From contig NZ_JBHUEO010000044.1 of NCBI RefSeq assembly GCF_042680885.1, forward strand, positions 4,659-68,658: a stretch of 64,000 nucleotides of DNA, written 5' to 3'. The notes beneath the pieces were generated by a model, which did no database searches, was not told the origin of the DNA, and was given only the letters and a program-made list of their open reading frames with translations. The position numbers were made by a program, and so were the translations under genes. The DNA is from Siminovitchia sediminis. GTDB lineage: Bacteria > Bacillota > Bacilli > Bacillales > Bacillaceae_C. Of the stretch, positions 25,096 to 34,124 are shown piece by piece (within the stretch, counting starts at the first letter, position 1; the number at the start of each line of letters is the position of its first letter).

Positions 25096-26760
25096 TTGAA
25101 AAGGAAACGGTTGATGCTGATCAGTTTTGTAACCGCATTCATTTTGCTTCTTACCGGCTGCTTCAGTGGTGAGACAGAGTCTACGCCTGATTCGTCTGAT
25201 GGTGAAAAATCCAGTGAAGAAGGCGGCAAGAAAGTATTGAATCTCAACAACAATGAAGAGCCGGGCTCACTTCATCCGGGCAAAGCCCAAGGAACTCATG
25301 ATTCATGGATTTTGGAACATGCTTTTGAAGGATTGACAAAGAAGACGCCTGAAGGAGAAATTGTCGACGGAATGGCCAGAGACTGGGAAGTCAGTGAAGA
25401 TGGGATTACATGGACTTTTCATTTGAAAGAGGATGTCGAGTGGTCAAATGGAGATCCCGTGACAGCCCATGACTTTGAGTACGCTTGGAAACATGTGCTC
25501 AATCCTGAAACCGCTGCCGAATATGCATATCAACTATACTATTTAAAAGGCGGAGAAGAATATAACAGCTCCGAGAACAAGGATGAGCACGCGGAATTGG
25601 AAGAAAATGTCGGGATAAAAGCCCTGGATGATCATACGCTTGAAGTGACTCTTGCGGAACCGACACCCTACTTCCTGGATTTGACATCATTTTACACTTA
25701 TTATCCTGTGAATAAAAAAGTTCAGGAAGAGAACCCTGACTGGGCACTGGAAGCCGACACCTATGTGTCAAACGGTGCTTTCAAGCTCACGGAATGGAAA
25801 CATAAAGACAGTTTGAAACTGGAGAAGAACGAAAATTACTATGACAAGGACAAGATCCATCTGGATGAAGTCAACTTTGTCATTATTGACAATGCGGACA
25901 CTGCCTGGCAAATGTATCAGGCCGGCGATCTTGATTTGGTTTATCCGCTGCCTCCAGATGTCCAGGGTGAACTGAGCAGCAAAGATGACCCTGAGTTTGA
26001 AATTGCTCCGGATTTAGCAGTGTACTATTACAATCTTAACAATGAAGTACAACCATTCAATAACAAAAAAGTGAGAAAAGCTTTGTCTATGGCCATCGAC
26101 CGCAAGGCGCTGGTTGAACATGTATCCCAAGGCGGGCAGCAGCCTGCGTATGGTGTCATTCCACCGGGGATCCCCGATGCACAGGGGGATTTTCAGGAGA
26201 ATTCCGGAGACTTGTTTAAAGAAGATATAGGCGAAGCGAAAAAGCTGTTGGCTGAAGGACTTGCGGAGGAAGGCTTAAGTGAAATGCCTGAATTTACGCT
26301 TACGTATAATACGGACGAAGGTCACAAAAAAATAGCGGAAGCTGTGCAGGAAATGTGGCGTAAAAACCTTGATGTACATGTCACTTTGGAAAACGTGGAG
26401 TTCCAAGTGAAGCTGGACCGGGAAAAAGCAGGGGATTACCAAATTTCACGGGCAGGCTGGGTAGGTGACTACGTGGATCCGATGACGTTCATGGATCTAT
26501 GGGTAACGGGCGGCTCTTTTAATGATGCCAACTGGAGTCATTCAGAATACGATCAGAATATCAAATTTGCGAAATCATCCATGGATGAAAAAGAACGCAT
26601 GGATGCCCTCCATAAAGCAGAAGAAATATTAATGGATGAGATGCCCATCATCCCGATTTATTTCTACACAAAACCTTTTACAGTGAAACCATATGTATCA
26701 GGTATCTTTACACCTATCAACCGTTATCCGCAGTTCATTTATGCTGACATTGAAAAGTAA
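25096..26760 (+). CDS. oppA: Oligopeptide ABC transporter substrate-binding lipoprotein
   Basis: A 554-residue extracellular solute-binding lipoprotein (family 5) that captures oligopeptides. The signal peptide ends in lipobox LLTGC. Family signatures are LNNNEEPGSLHPGKAQG, EHAFEGLTKKTPEGEIVDGMA (shown as FEGLTKKTPEG), and KALSMAIDRKALVEHV. The start is TTG behind AAAGGGGGA. It opens the oppABCDF operon; the order matches B. subtilis opp, but peptide specificity is inferred from family only. A hairpin separates it from oppB, probably adjusting relative expression. Confidence 0.9.
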   Translation: MKRKRLMLISFVTAFILLLTGCFSGETESTPDSSDGEKSSEEGGKKVLNLNNNEEPGSLHPGKAQGTHDSWILEHAFEGLTKKTPEGEIVDGMARDWEVSEDGITWTFHLKEDVEWSNGDPVTAHDFEYAWKHVLNPETAAEYAYQLYYLKGGEEYNSSENKDEHAELEENVGIKALDDHTLEVTLAEPTPYFLDLTSFYTYYPVNKKVQEENPDWALEADTYVSNGAFKLTEWKHKDSLKLEKNENYYDKDKIHLDEVNFVIIDNADTAWQMYQAGDLDLVYPLPPDVQGELSSKDDPEFEIAPDLAVYYYNLNNEVQPFNNKKVRKALSMAIDRKALVEHVSQGGQQPAYGVIPPGIPDAQGDFQENSGDLFKEDIGEAKKLLAEGLAEEGLSEMPEFTLTYNTDEGHKKIAEAVQEMWRKNLDVHVTLENVEFQVKLDREKAGDYQISRAGWVGDYVDPMTFMDLWVTGGSFNDANWSHSEYDQNIKFAKSSMDEKERMDALHKAEEILMDEMPIIPIYFYTKPFTVKPYVSGIFTPINRYPQFIYADIEK

Positions 26761-26767
26761 ACCGTGT

Positions 26768-26807
26768 CCAAAATCGAGGTATGCCGTCCTGGCATACCCG
26801 GTTTTGG
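26768..26807 (+). promoter_or_regulatory. Intercistronic hairpin between oppA and oppB
   Basis: A perfect GGTATGCC/GGCATACC stem with a 5-nt loop is extended by CCAAAA/TTTTGG. There is no T-run, so it is more likely a 3' stabiliser or partial attenuator favouring oppA than a true terminator. Confidence 0.6.
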
Positions 26808-26886
26808 TGTGAATGATAAGCTGCACTCATTATACCTATCAACCATTCAAGAGTTGGGAAGACAAGAGATGAAAGAGGTGTAATAG

Positions 26887-27819
26887 ATGTGGAAATATAC
26901 AATAAAGCGATTGTTTTGGGCAATGGTTACTGTGTGGGTGATCATAACTCTCACTTTTATTATTATGAAAATCATTCCCGGGAACCCGTTTGCCAGAGAA
27001 GGAGCGTTGCCCCCGGCTGTATATAATAACCTGCAGAGCCATTACAATTTGGATAAACCGGAAATTGTCCAGTATGGCCTTTATCTAAAATCCGTTCTCC
27101 AATTCGATTTTGGCCCGTCCATGAAAACCCAATCTATATCAGTCAATGACTATATTAAAAAAGGGTTTCCCATTTCCCTTCATTTGGGGCTGCAGGCCCT
27201 ATTCATAGCCATTACGTTTGGATTAATCCTTGGAGTGATCGCGGCATTAAACAGAAACCGGTGGCCGGATTACTCTTCAATGGTTCTGGCAATCATCGGC
27301 CTGTCCGTTCCAAATTTTGTTCTAGCCACATTTCTGATTCACTATGTGGCAGTTGAATGGAACCTGCTGCCGGTTGCCACCTGGAAGTCGTGGTCACACA
27401 CCATTTTGCCATCCATTGCACTGGCCATGATGCCGATGGCATACATTGCACGGTTAATGAGATCCAGTATGCTGGAAGTAATGAGCCAGGACTATATGTT
27501 AACTGCAAAAGCGAAGGGATTGTCAACCGGTGTCATTTTACTTAAACATGCCATTCGAAATGCGATTCTCCCGGTCGTGACTGTCCTGGGCATTCTGACC
27601 GCCAACCTGGTGACGGGAAGTTTTATTATTGAGCATATTTTCGGAATTCCGGGAATGGGGGAAATGTTTGTAAAAAGCATATTCAGCCGTGATTATCCGG
27701 TTATTTTGGGGTCAACGATTTTTTACAGCATCATTCTTGTTATACTGCTTTTAATTGTGGACATCGCCTATACATGGATTGACCCGAGAATCAAAATTAC
27801 AAAGGAGAGCGGCTCATGA
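26887..27819 (+). CDS. oppB: Oligopeptide ABC transporter permease OppB
   Basis: A 310-residue inner-membrane permease with six predicted segments. It begins MWKYTIKRLFWAMVTVWVII and carries the EAA loop (DYMLTAKAKGLSTGVILLKHAIRNA, seen as TAKAKGLS and KHAIRNAILP) that contacts the ATPases. AAAGAGGTG lies upstream. It overlaps oppC by 4 nt. Confidence 0.9.
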   Translation: MWKYTIKRLFWAMVTVWVIITLTFIIMKIIPGNPFAREGALPPAVYNNLQSHYNLDKPEIVQYGLYLKSVLQFDFGPSMKTQSISVNDYIKKGFPISLHLGLQALFIAITFGLILGVIAALNRNRWPDYSSMVLAIIGLSVPNFVLATFLIHYVAVEWNLLPVATWKSWSHTILPSIALAMMPMAYIARLMRSSMLEVMSQDYMLTAKAKGLSTGVILLKHAIRNAILPVVTVLGILTANLVTGSFIIEHIFGIPGMGEMFVKSIFSRDYPVILGSTIFYSIILVILLLIVDIAYTWIDPRIKITKESGS

Positions 27820-28748
27820 GCAAGCAGGATCTAAAATTGCCAGAAGAACTGTTTTTGCCTGCAGAGGACAATTTTAAGGAAGCTGAAAAAATTTCAAGGC
27901 CATCCGTTTCCTACTGGTCCGATGTATGGCGCAGGCTCGGTGAGAACAAACTTGCGATGCTTGGTCTGATAGTCATCATTATTTTAATTATTATGGCGGT
28001 CATCGGCCCTCACTTGAACGGGTACACCTATTATGAACAGGATTTTACAAAAAAGAATGTAAGACCTAATGCGGAACATTGGTTTGGAACCGATTCTGCC
28101 GGCAGGGATATATTTACCCGAAGCTGGTATGGCGCCAGAATTTCACTTTTTATTGGAGTTATGGCTGCACTGATTGACTTTTTGGTAGGCGTGGTATACG
28201 GCGGTATTTCAGCGATCAAAGGCGGCCGCGTAGATCATGCCATGATGAGAATAGCTGAAATTCTATATGCTATCCCCTACCTGCTGGTGGTGATTTTGGT
28301 CATGATTGTCATGGAAAGAGGAATCTGGCCGATCATTATCGCTCTGTCGATCACCGGATGGATTCAAATGGCCCGTCTTGTAAGGGGGCAAGTCCTGCAA
28401 TTAAAAGAACTGGAATTTGTCCAGGCCTCCAATGCGATGGGGGCAAAAATGGGATGGGTATTAAAAAAACATATGATTCCCAATACATTGGGGCCGATTC
28501 TCGTCAATATTACCCTCACCGTTCCGACAGCTATTTTTGCCGAGGCGACTTTAAGCTTTCTTGGATTGGGTGTACAGGCCCCTCAAGCCAGCTGGGGAAC
28601 GCTCGTCAGTGATTCACTTGGCAGTATTCATGTAGGGCATTTTTACCAACTATTCATACCCGCCATCTTAATCTCTTTGACCATGCTGGCATTTAATGTA
28701 TTTGGGGACGGACTCAGGGATGCACTCGACCCCAAATTGCGGGAATAG
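27816..28748 (+). CDS. oppC: Oligopeptide ABC transporter permease OppC
   Basis: A 310-residue permease. It has the long cytoplasmic N-terminus typical of OppC, then the HWFGTDSAGRDIFTRSWYGARISL signature (seen as FGTDSAGRD and YGARISL) and the EAA loop near VQASNAMGAKMGWVLKKHMIPN (AMGAKMGW, HMIPNTLGP). Its start overlaps the oppB stop (ATGA). Confidence 0.9.
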   Translation: MSKQDLKLPEELFLPAEDNFKEAEKISRPSVSYWSDVWRRLGENKLAMLGLIVIIILIIMAVIGPHLNGYTYYEQDFTKKNVRPNAEHWFGTDSAGRDIFTRSWYGARISLFIGVMAALIDFLVGVVYGGISAIKGGRVDHAMMRIAEILYAIPYLLVVILVMIVMERGIWPIIIALSITGWIQMARLVRGQVLQLKELEFVQASNAMGAKMGWVLKKHMIPNTLGPILVNITLTVPTAIFAEATLSFLGLGVQAPQASWGTLVSDSLGSIHVGHFYQLFIPAILISLTMLAFNVFGDGLRDALDPKLRE

Positions 28749-28759
28749 AGAGGGGGGAC

Positions 28760-29758
28760 ATGATGAGCAACATTTTGGAAGTAGAAGATTTACATGTATC
28801 TTTTCACACATATGCAGGAGAGGTAAAAGCTGTCAGGGGTGTTCATTTTACAATCGGCCAGGGAGAGACGGTCGCCATTGTCGGGGAATCAGGATGCGGA
28901 AAAAGCGTTACAGCGAAATCAGTCATGAGGCTGCTCCCTTCACCTCCAGCTCAATACAAGCAGGGATCTGTGAAGTTTCAGGGGAATAACTTATTGGATG
29001 CCACTGAAAAAGATATGCGGAGGATCAGGGGAAATCAAATCAGTATGATTTTTCAGGATCCGATGACATCTCTGAATCCAACGAGCAAGATAGGCAAACA
29101 AATTATGGAAGCTATTTTAAAACATCATGACATCAGTAAAAAGGCTGCAGCTGAAAAAGCAGTAGAGATGTTGAAGTTAGTAGGAATTCCACAGGCAGAT
29201 AAGCGTTTTTATCAATACCCCCATGAATTTTCCGGAGGAATGAGGCAAAGGGCCATGATTGCCATGGCACTTGCATGCAGCCCCCGCCTGCTGATTGCGG
29301 ATGAACCGACAACTGCTCTTGATGTGACCATACAGGCCCAAATACTGGAATTGATGAAGGATATTCAGAAGGACATGGGAACGGCTATCATGTTAATTAC
29401 CCATGACTTGGGAGTTGTAGCTGAAATGGCTGATCGGGTAGTCGTTATGTATGCCGGACAGGTAGTGGAATCAGGTACGGTGAAAGAGCTGTTTGCCCAT
29501 CCGCAGCATCCGTATACGATGGGACTGTTGAATTCTATCCCGCGTTTGGATATGGATAAAAACCAGCCGCTTTCTCCCATTATCGGAACACCGCCAGATT
29601 TGATAGATCCGCCGGAAGGCTGCCCGTTTTATGCCAGGTGTCAATACGCTATGCGCATATGTAAACATCATGACCCGGATTTGGAAAAAGTGAAGACCAA
29701 TCAATGGGCTGCCTGCTGGCTCCACCACCCGATGGCTCATAAAAGAGTGAGTTCGTGA
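28760..29758 (+). CDS. oppD: Oligopeptide ABC transporter ATPase OppD
   Basis: A 332-residue ABC ATPase: Walker A GESGCGKSVT, signature FSGGMRQRAMIAMAL, Walker B LLIADEPTTALD, H-loop ITHD. The C-terminal oligopeptide-transporter extension has the four-cysteine pattern (GCPFYARCQYAMRIC, then AACW) expected for an iron-sulfur cluster. AGGGGGGAC precedes the ATG; the second ATG (28763) is an equally good start. Confidence 0.92.
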   Translation: MMSNILEVEDLHVSFHTYAGEVKAVRGVHFTIGQGETVAIVGESGCGKSVTAKSVMRLLPSPPAQYKQGSVKFQGNNLLDATEKDMRRIRGNQISMIFQDPMTSLNPTSKIGKQIMEAILKHHDISKKAAAEKAVEMLKLVGIPQADKRFYQYPHEFSGGMRQRAMIAMALACSPRLLIADEPTTALDVTIQAQILELMKDIQKDMGTAIMLITHDLGVVAEMADRVVVMYAGQVVESGTVKELFAHPQHPYTMGLLNSIPRLDMDKNQPLSPIIGTPPDLIDPPEGCPFYARCQYAMRICKHHDPDLEKVKTNQWAACWLHHPMAHKRVSS

Positions 29759-29772
29759 AAAGGAGGAAGCAG

Positions 29773-30765
29773 ATGACACCGAAGCTGCAAGAAAAAAACT
29801 CTTTGGAACAGGGAAGCGCTTCTTATCCGTTGGTTCAAGTGGAGGGTTTAAAAAAATATTTTACAGTTGGAGACAAGAAGCTTAAAGCCGTTGATGGTTT
29901 AAATCTGGATATATTTGAAGGGGAAACCGTCGGCCTTGTTGGAGAAAGCGGATGCGGCAAGTCCACGGCCGGCCGAACGATGATCCGTTTACATGAACCG
30001 ACTTCCGGTCAAGTTTTGTATAACGGAAAAAATATCTTTGACAAAAGTGAGCGTGACATGTCCAGGCTGCGCAAGGAAATTCAAATGATTTTCCAAGATC
30101 CATATGCCTCATTAAATCCCAGGATGACGGTTGAAGACATTATCGGTGAGCCTTTTGCAATCCATCATACGTTGGGAGGAAAAAAGAAAAAGGAACGAAT
30201 CAAGGAACTGCTTCGGCTTGTCGGATTACAAGCAGATCATATCAGCCGCTTTCCACATGAGTTTAGCGGCGGACAACGCCAGCGGATCGGCATTGCCCGG
30301 GCGTTGGCTCTTGATCCCAAATTTATCGTCTGTGACGAGCCGATTTCCGCATTGGATGTATCCATACAGGCCCAAATTGTGAACCTGCTGAAAGATTTAC
30401 AGCAGAAAATGGGATTGACTTATTTGTTTATCGCGCATGACTTATCCATGGTCAAATATATATCGGATCGCATCCTCATCATGTACCTTGGAAAAATGAT
30501 TGAGCTGGCGGCCAGCGAAGAGCTGTATGAGGATCCATTGCATCCCTATACAAAAGCATTGCTGTCGTCAGTTCCGATTCCTGATCCGGAAGTGAAACGG
30601 GAACGGATCATCCTAAAGGGAGACGTGCCCAGCCCGATTGATCCGCCCAGCGGCTGTGTCTTCAGGACGCGCTGCCCTGCGGCCATGGATATCTGTGCCC
30701 AAGTTGTGCCGGTATGGCAAGAAGTGAGGACCGGCCATTTTACAGCGTGTCACTTATATCAATAG
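29773..30765 (+). CDS. oppF: Oligopeptide ABC transporter ATPase OppF
   Basis: A 330-residue ABC ATPase: Walker A GESGCGKSTAG, signature FSGGQRQRIGIARAL, Walker B FIVCDEPISALD, H-loop IAHD, and a C-terminal GCVFRTRCPAAMDIC cysteine motif followed by TACH. The start at 29773 is chosen because AAAGGAGG lies 6 bp upstream; a GTG at 29755 overlaps the oppD stop but lies before that site. It is the last gene of opp, followed by a large hairpin. Confidence 0.92.
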   Translation: MTPKLQEKNSLEQGSASYPLVQVEGLKKYFTVGDKKLKAVDGLNLDIFEGETVGLVGESGCGKSTAGRTMIRLHEPTSGQVLYNGKNIFDKSERDMSRLRKEIQMIFQDPYASLNPRMTVEDIIGEPFAIHHTLGGKKKKERIKELLRLVGLQADHISRFPHEFSGGQRQRIGIARALALDPKFIVCDEPISALDVSIQAQIVNLLKDLQQKMGLTYLFIAHDLSMVKYISDRILIMYLGKMIELAASEELYEDPLHPYTKALLSSVPIPDPEVKRERIILKGDVPSPIDPPSGCVFRTRCPAAMDICAQVVPVWQEVRTGHFTACHLYQ

Positions 30766-30772
30766 TGTTGAG

Positions 30773-30818
30773 GTTGGAGCGCGCCGTGCCCTTTTTCAGG
30801 GCGCCGGCGCGCTCCAAC
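30773..30818 (+). terminator. Large GC-rich hairpin after oppF
   Basis: A perfect 14-bp stem, GTTGGAGCGCGCCG with CGGCGCGCTCCAAC, contains an inner CCCT/AGGG helix. There is no T-run after it; instead the 3' arm runs directly into a tandem repeat array whose every unit repeats the end of the arm (CTCCAAC). Confidence 0.65.
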
Positions 30819-30938
30819 TGTCTTATAAAGTCTCCAACTGTCTTATAAAGTCTCCAACTGTCTTATAAAGTCTCCAACTGTCTTATAAAGTCTCCAACTG
30901 TCTTATAAAGTCTCCAACTGTCTTATAAAGTCTCCAAC
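30811..30938 (+). repeat. Tandem array, 20-bp unit, about 6.4 copies
   Basis: The unit TCTCCAACTGTCTTATAAAG is repeated head-to-tail six times without a mismatch except the first base of copy 1 (G), then a partial TCTCCAAC. There are no spacers, so this is not CRISPR. The first unit overlaps the 3' arm of the preceding hairpin. Each unit contains CTCCAAC, complementary to GTTGGAG of the hairpin's 5' arm. Confidence 0.97.
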
Positions 30939-31096
30939 CTTCCCAAAGTATAAGCATCAACACATTTTTTTCTAATAGGTTCTATTTTTTACTCATGTTC
31001 ATTGACGAACAAATTGGTTTTATGGTAAGGTAGTAACAATTTTAGAAATCCTTTAGTTCGATAGAGAGTTAAAGAATAATAGATTTGGGAAGTGAA

Positions 31097-32227
31097 ATGG
31101 ATATGTTTTTGCCAGCAGGAAGCAGAGATGAAATGGGACCGGCGGTCAGCAACCGTTTTGCTGTCATGGAAAAATTCCGGAAAGTGGCCGTTTCGCGCGG
31201 CTATGAAGAAATCTCGACGCCGGTCGTTGAATATGCCACGACCTTTACGAACGAATATGTCGATATGAAACTCCAAAATATGTTGAAGTGGTTTAATTCG
31301 GAAGGCGAGATTGAAGTTCTGCGTCCTGACTGGACGACATCCATTGCAAGGGCGCTGTCATCGCAGGAACGGAAACCCCAAAAATGGTCGTATCAAGGAG
31401 CTGTTTTTAATACAAACCGTCCTGGAATGGAGTATCACCAGGCAGGCATTGAGATTTTGCATATGCCCTCGTTAATGGGGGAAAGTGAGAGTCTGCTGAT
31501 GGCCCATTCCTTTTTAACTCAGCTTGGAATTACTGATTATGCCATTGAGCTGGGCCATACGAAATTGTATGAAAGCCTTGTTCAGAAGCTGGATTTAAAA
31601 AAAGACGATGCGGAACGCCTTCGCCTGGCCATGCATGATAAGAAACAGGATGAAGTGTACCAAATCGCAATGAATAATGGCGGAAAAGAAACAGCCAAAG
31701 AACTGGCTGCATTGGTGGATGCTTATGGCGGCATCGAAATCATTGATGAATACGAAGAGCGCTGGAAAGGCAGGGAAGACCTGTTGGAAGTGCTTGCCCA
31801 GATAAAAAAGACCGCACAAATTTTAACAGAATCAGGCAGCGGTCACATCCTCGTTGATTTGGGAAGGGTGAAAAATCTGCCTTATTATTCCGGAATGATG
31901 TTTAGAGGGTTTTTACAAAAAACCGGGGCCGTCTGCTTCTCCGGCGGAAGGTATGACACATTGTATGAACGTTATGGGGGCGGTGTTTCGGCTGCTGGAC
32001 TTGCTTTTGATGTAGACGTGCTGGCAGAGTTGTATCGAGACGAGTCTCCGATGAAAAAGGTTTGTATTCTCGCAAGCCCGGACACCCTTGTTTACGCTGA
32101 AAAGCTTAGGTCCTCCTATAAAAATTGTATTGTCGATATTCAGACACATGAGGCTGATTTGGGTAATTATGATAAAATATTAGAAGTAAAACTTACTGAT
32201 GGAAAATTTGAGGTGTTGGAAAAGTGA
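31097..32227 (+). CDS. hisZ: ATP phosphoribosyltransferase regulatory subunit
   Basis: HisZ is a histidyl-tRNA-synthetase-like protein without aminoacylation activity; it is required with the short HisG for the first step of histidine synthesis. The 376-residue protein has the class II synthetase-like N-terminus (FLPAGSRDEMGPAVSNRFAVMEKFRKVA, seen as RFAVMEKFRKVA and GYEEISTPVVEY), motif-2-like LRPDWTTSIAR and FSGGRYDTLYERYGG. ATG 31097 follows GGGAAGTGA; the upstream TTG at 31085 has no ribosome site. Its stop overlaps hisG (GTGA). It opens hisZGDCBAFI. No T-box leader is seen upstream. Confidence 0.92.
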   Translation: MDMFLPAGSRDEMGPAVSNRFAVMEKFRKVAVSRGYEEISTPVVEYATTFTNEYVDMKLQNMLKWFNSEGEIEVLRPDWTTSIARALSSQERKPQKWSYQGAVFNTNRPGMEYHQAGIEILHMPSLMGESESLLMAHSFLTQLGITDYAIELGHTKLYESLVQKLDLKKDDAERLRLAMHDKKQDEVYQIAMNNGGKETAKELAALVDAYGGIEIIDEYEERWKGREDLLEVLAQIKKTAQILTESGSGHILVDLGRVKNLPYYSGMMFRGFLQKTGAVCFSGGRYDTLYERYGGGVSAAGLAFDVDVLAELYRDESPMKKVCILASPDTLVYAEKLRSSYKNCIVDIQTHEADLGNYDKILEVKLTDGKFEVLEK

Positions 32228-32844
32228 AACCGACGATTGCCCTTACAAAGGGAAGGTTAGAAAAGCAATTTTTAGCATTTTTACAATCAAGAGGCTATGA
32301 TACACTGCCTTTGACTGATAAAGGAAGAAAGCTCCAAGTTGAAACCAATGAATTTTTTGCCGTATTTGCCAAAGGCGTCGATGTTGCTACTTATGTTGAA
32401 CATGGAATTGCAGATCTCGGGATTGTAGGCGAGGATATCCTGCTTGAATTTGAACCGGATGTGTTTGACTTATTGCCGCTCCCATTCGGAAAATGCCGCC
32501 TTGCCATTGCAGGAGAACCGGAAGGCCCGCGTTCATTTGGCAAGCAGCGGATCGCAACAAAGTTTCCAAACATTACAACGAAATATTTTCGGGAACGCGG
32601 CAAGTCTGTAGATATTGTAAAGCTCGAAGGATCGGTCGAGCTTGCTCCATTGCTGGGGCTGGCGGACAATATTGTAGATATTGTGGAAACAGGAACGACG
32701 CTAAAAGAAAACGGATTGATTGTTAAAGAGGAAATGATGTCCATTTCAGCACGGTGTATTGCAAACCGAAACTCTTTAAAGTTGAAAAAATCTGTTCTTA
32801 CTCCATTGATCGACTCATTTCGCATCCAGGAGGAAGCCATATGA
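32224..32844 (+). CDS. hisG: ATP phosphoribosyltransferase, short form
   Basis: HisG joins ATP and PRPP, the committed step of histidine synthesis. The 206-residue protein lacks the C-terminal ACT-like domain of long HisG, matching the presence of hisZ. Signatures are the N-terminal IALTKGRLEKQFL, AKGVDVATYVEHGIADLGIVGED (seen as DLGIVGEDIL) and the PRPP loop DIVETGTTLKENGL. The start is GTG, overlapping the hisZ stop. Confidence 0.95.
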   Translation: MKPTIALTKGRLEKQFLAFLQSRGYDTLPLTDKGRKLQVETNEFFAVFAKGVDVATYVEHGIADLGIVGEDILLEFEPDVFDLLPLPFGKCRLAIAGEPEGPRSFGKQRIATKFPNITTKYFRERGKSVDIVKLEGSVELAPLLGLADNIVDIVETGTTLKENGLIVKEEMMSISARCIANRNSLKLKKSVLTPLIDSFRIQEEAI

Positions 32845-34124
32845 TCCCAACGTATTCACCGAGAGAATTTCAAGACAAATTTATTTTTGCAAAAACAAAA
32901 AAGCAGCCGTTTGATGAGGGAGTATTTGAGACGGTTAAACAAATATTGGAGGACATCCGTACGCGAGGCGATCAAGCCCTTCGGGAATACACCGAAAAGT
33001 TTGATGGGTACGGCGGCACAAACTGGGAAGTGACGGCGGAAGAAAGGAAGGCTGCCTGGAAGGGAGTTTCTCCGGAAGTCATTGAGTCCCTTGAAAAAGC
33101 AGCTGCCAATATTAGGAGCTTCCATTCCAAACAGTTGCAGCAATCCAGAATAATGGAAATGTCAGAAGATATTATTTCGGGGCAGCTTTTTCGGCCGATT
33201 GAACGAACAGGCATTTACGTTCCCGGGGGAAAGGCATCATACCCCTCTACAGTACTGATGAATGCTATTCCTGCCAGTCTTGCAGGTGTAAAAGAGATAA
33301 TAATGACAACACCGGTCAGGGACGGAGAAAATATTCCTTCTATCCTATCTGTTGCAGCAGATATTGCGGGAGTTCATAAAATTTATAAAATTGGTGGAAG
33401 CCAGGCAATTGCGGCCTTAGCTTACGGAACCGAACTAATCCCTTCTGTCGATAAAATTGTTGGCCCCGGAAATGCTTATGTGGCTGCTGCCAAATCCCTT
33501 GTTTTCGGCGATGTGGGTATCGATATGATTGCAGGGCCTTCTGAAGTAGCAATTATCGCAGACGAAACTGCCAACCCGGTTTTTATCGCAGCAGATTTGA
33601 TTGCACAGGCAGAACATGATGAAAAGGCGCGTTCCTTCCTTTTTTCAACTTCCAAAAAGCTTGTGGATGAAGTAATGGAAGAAGTGAAAAAACAGTGCAG
33701 GGAACTTCCAAGAAAAGACATTGCAGAAGTATCGCTCAGGAATGAAGGGGCTGCTGTTGTTGCTGATTCTGTTGACCAGGCATTTGAGCTTGCCAATGCT
33801 TTGGCACCGGAACATTTGGAAATTCAACTTGAAAATGCCCTTCAACATGTAAGCAAAGTCAAAAATGCAGGATCTGTCTTTATAGGAAGTTACACACCGG
33901 AAGCGGTCGGAGATTATTTTGCAGGACCGAACCACGTACTTCCGACTGTCGGAACTGCACGATTTTCATCGGGTCTTTCAGTGGATGATTTTGTTAAAAA
34001 AACAACGTACGTCTATTATTCAGAACATGCATTGCGCCAGGCTGCACCTTATATTGAAACTCTCGCAGCAAAAGAAGAGCTGGACGGCCATGCGCGTGCA
34101 GTGAAAGTGAGGCTGAAATCGTGA
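32841..34124 (+). CDS. hisD: Histidinol dehydrogenase
   Basis: HisD carries out the last two oxidations, histidinol to histidine, using NAD and zinc. The 427-residue protein has YVPGGKASYPSTVLM, GGSQAIAALAYGTE, DKIVGPGNAYVAAAK, DMIAGPSEVAIIAD, the catalytic Glu-His of LAPEHLEIQ and AGPNHVLPTVGTARF. The start at 32841 overlaps the hisG stop (ATGA) with CAGGAGG upstream; the longer frame from 32754 lies inside hisG and is not used. Confidence 0.95.
   Translation: MIPTYSPREFQDKFIFAKTKKQPFDEGVFETVKQILEDIRTRGDQALREYTEKFDGYGGTNWEVTAEERKAAWKGVSPEVIESLEKAAANIRSFHSKQLQQSRIMEMSEDIISGQLFRPIERTGIYVPGGKASYPSTVLMNAIPASLAGVKEIIMTTPVRDGENIPSILSVAADIAGVHKIYKIGGSQAIAALAYGTELIPSVDKIVGPGNAYVAAAKSLVFGDVGIDMIAGPSEVAIIADETANPVFIAADLIAQAEHDEKARSFLFSTSKKLVDEVMEEVKKQCRELPRKDIAEVSLRNEGAAVVADSVDQAFELANALAPEHLEIQLENALQHVSKVKNAGSVFIGSYTPEAVGDYFAGPNHVLPTVGTARFSSGLSVDDFVKKTTYVYYSEHALRQAAPYIETLAAKEELDGHARAVKVRLKS

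Noticed and set aside
26768..26807. Terminator between oppA and oppB
   Set aside because: The hairpin has no T-run and oppB-F need the oppA promoter; called an intercistronic hairpin instead.
30811..30938. Regular repeats that could suggest a CRISPR array
   Set aside because: The units are directly tandem without spacers and no cas genes are near.
30940..31097. T-box or attenuator leader before hisZ
   Set aside because: No T-box core, no specifier-like stem and no terminator were found in the leader.
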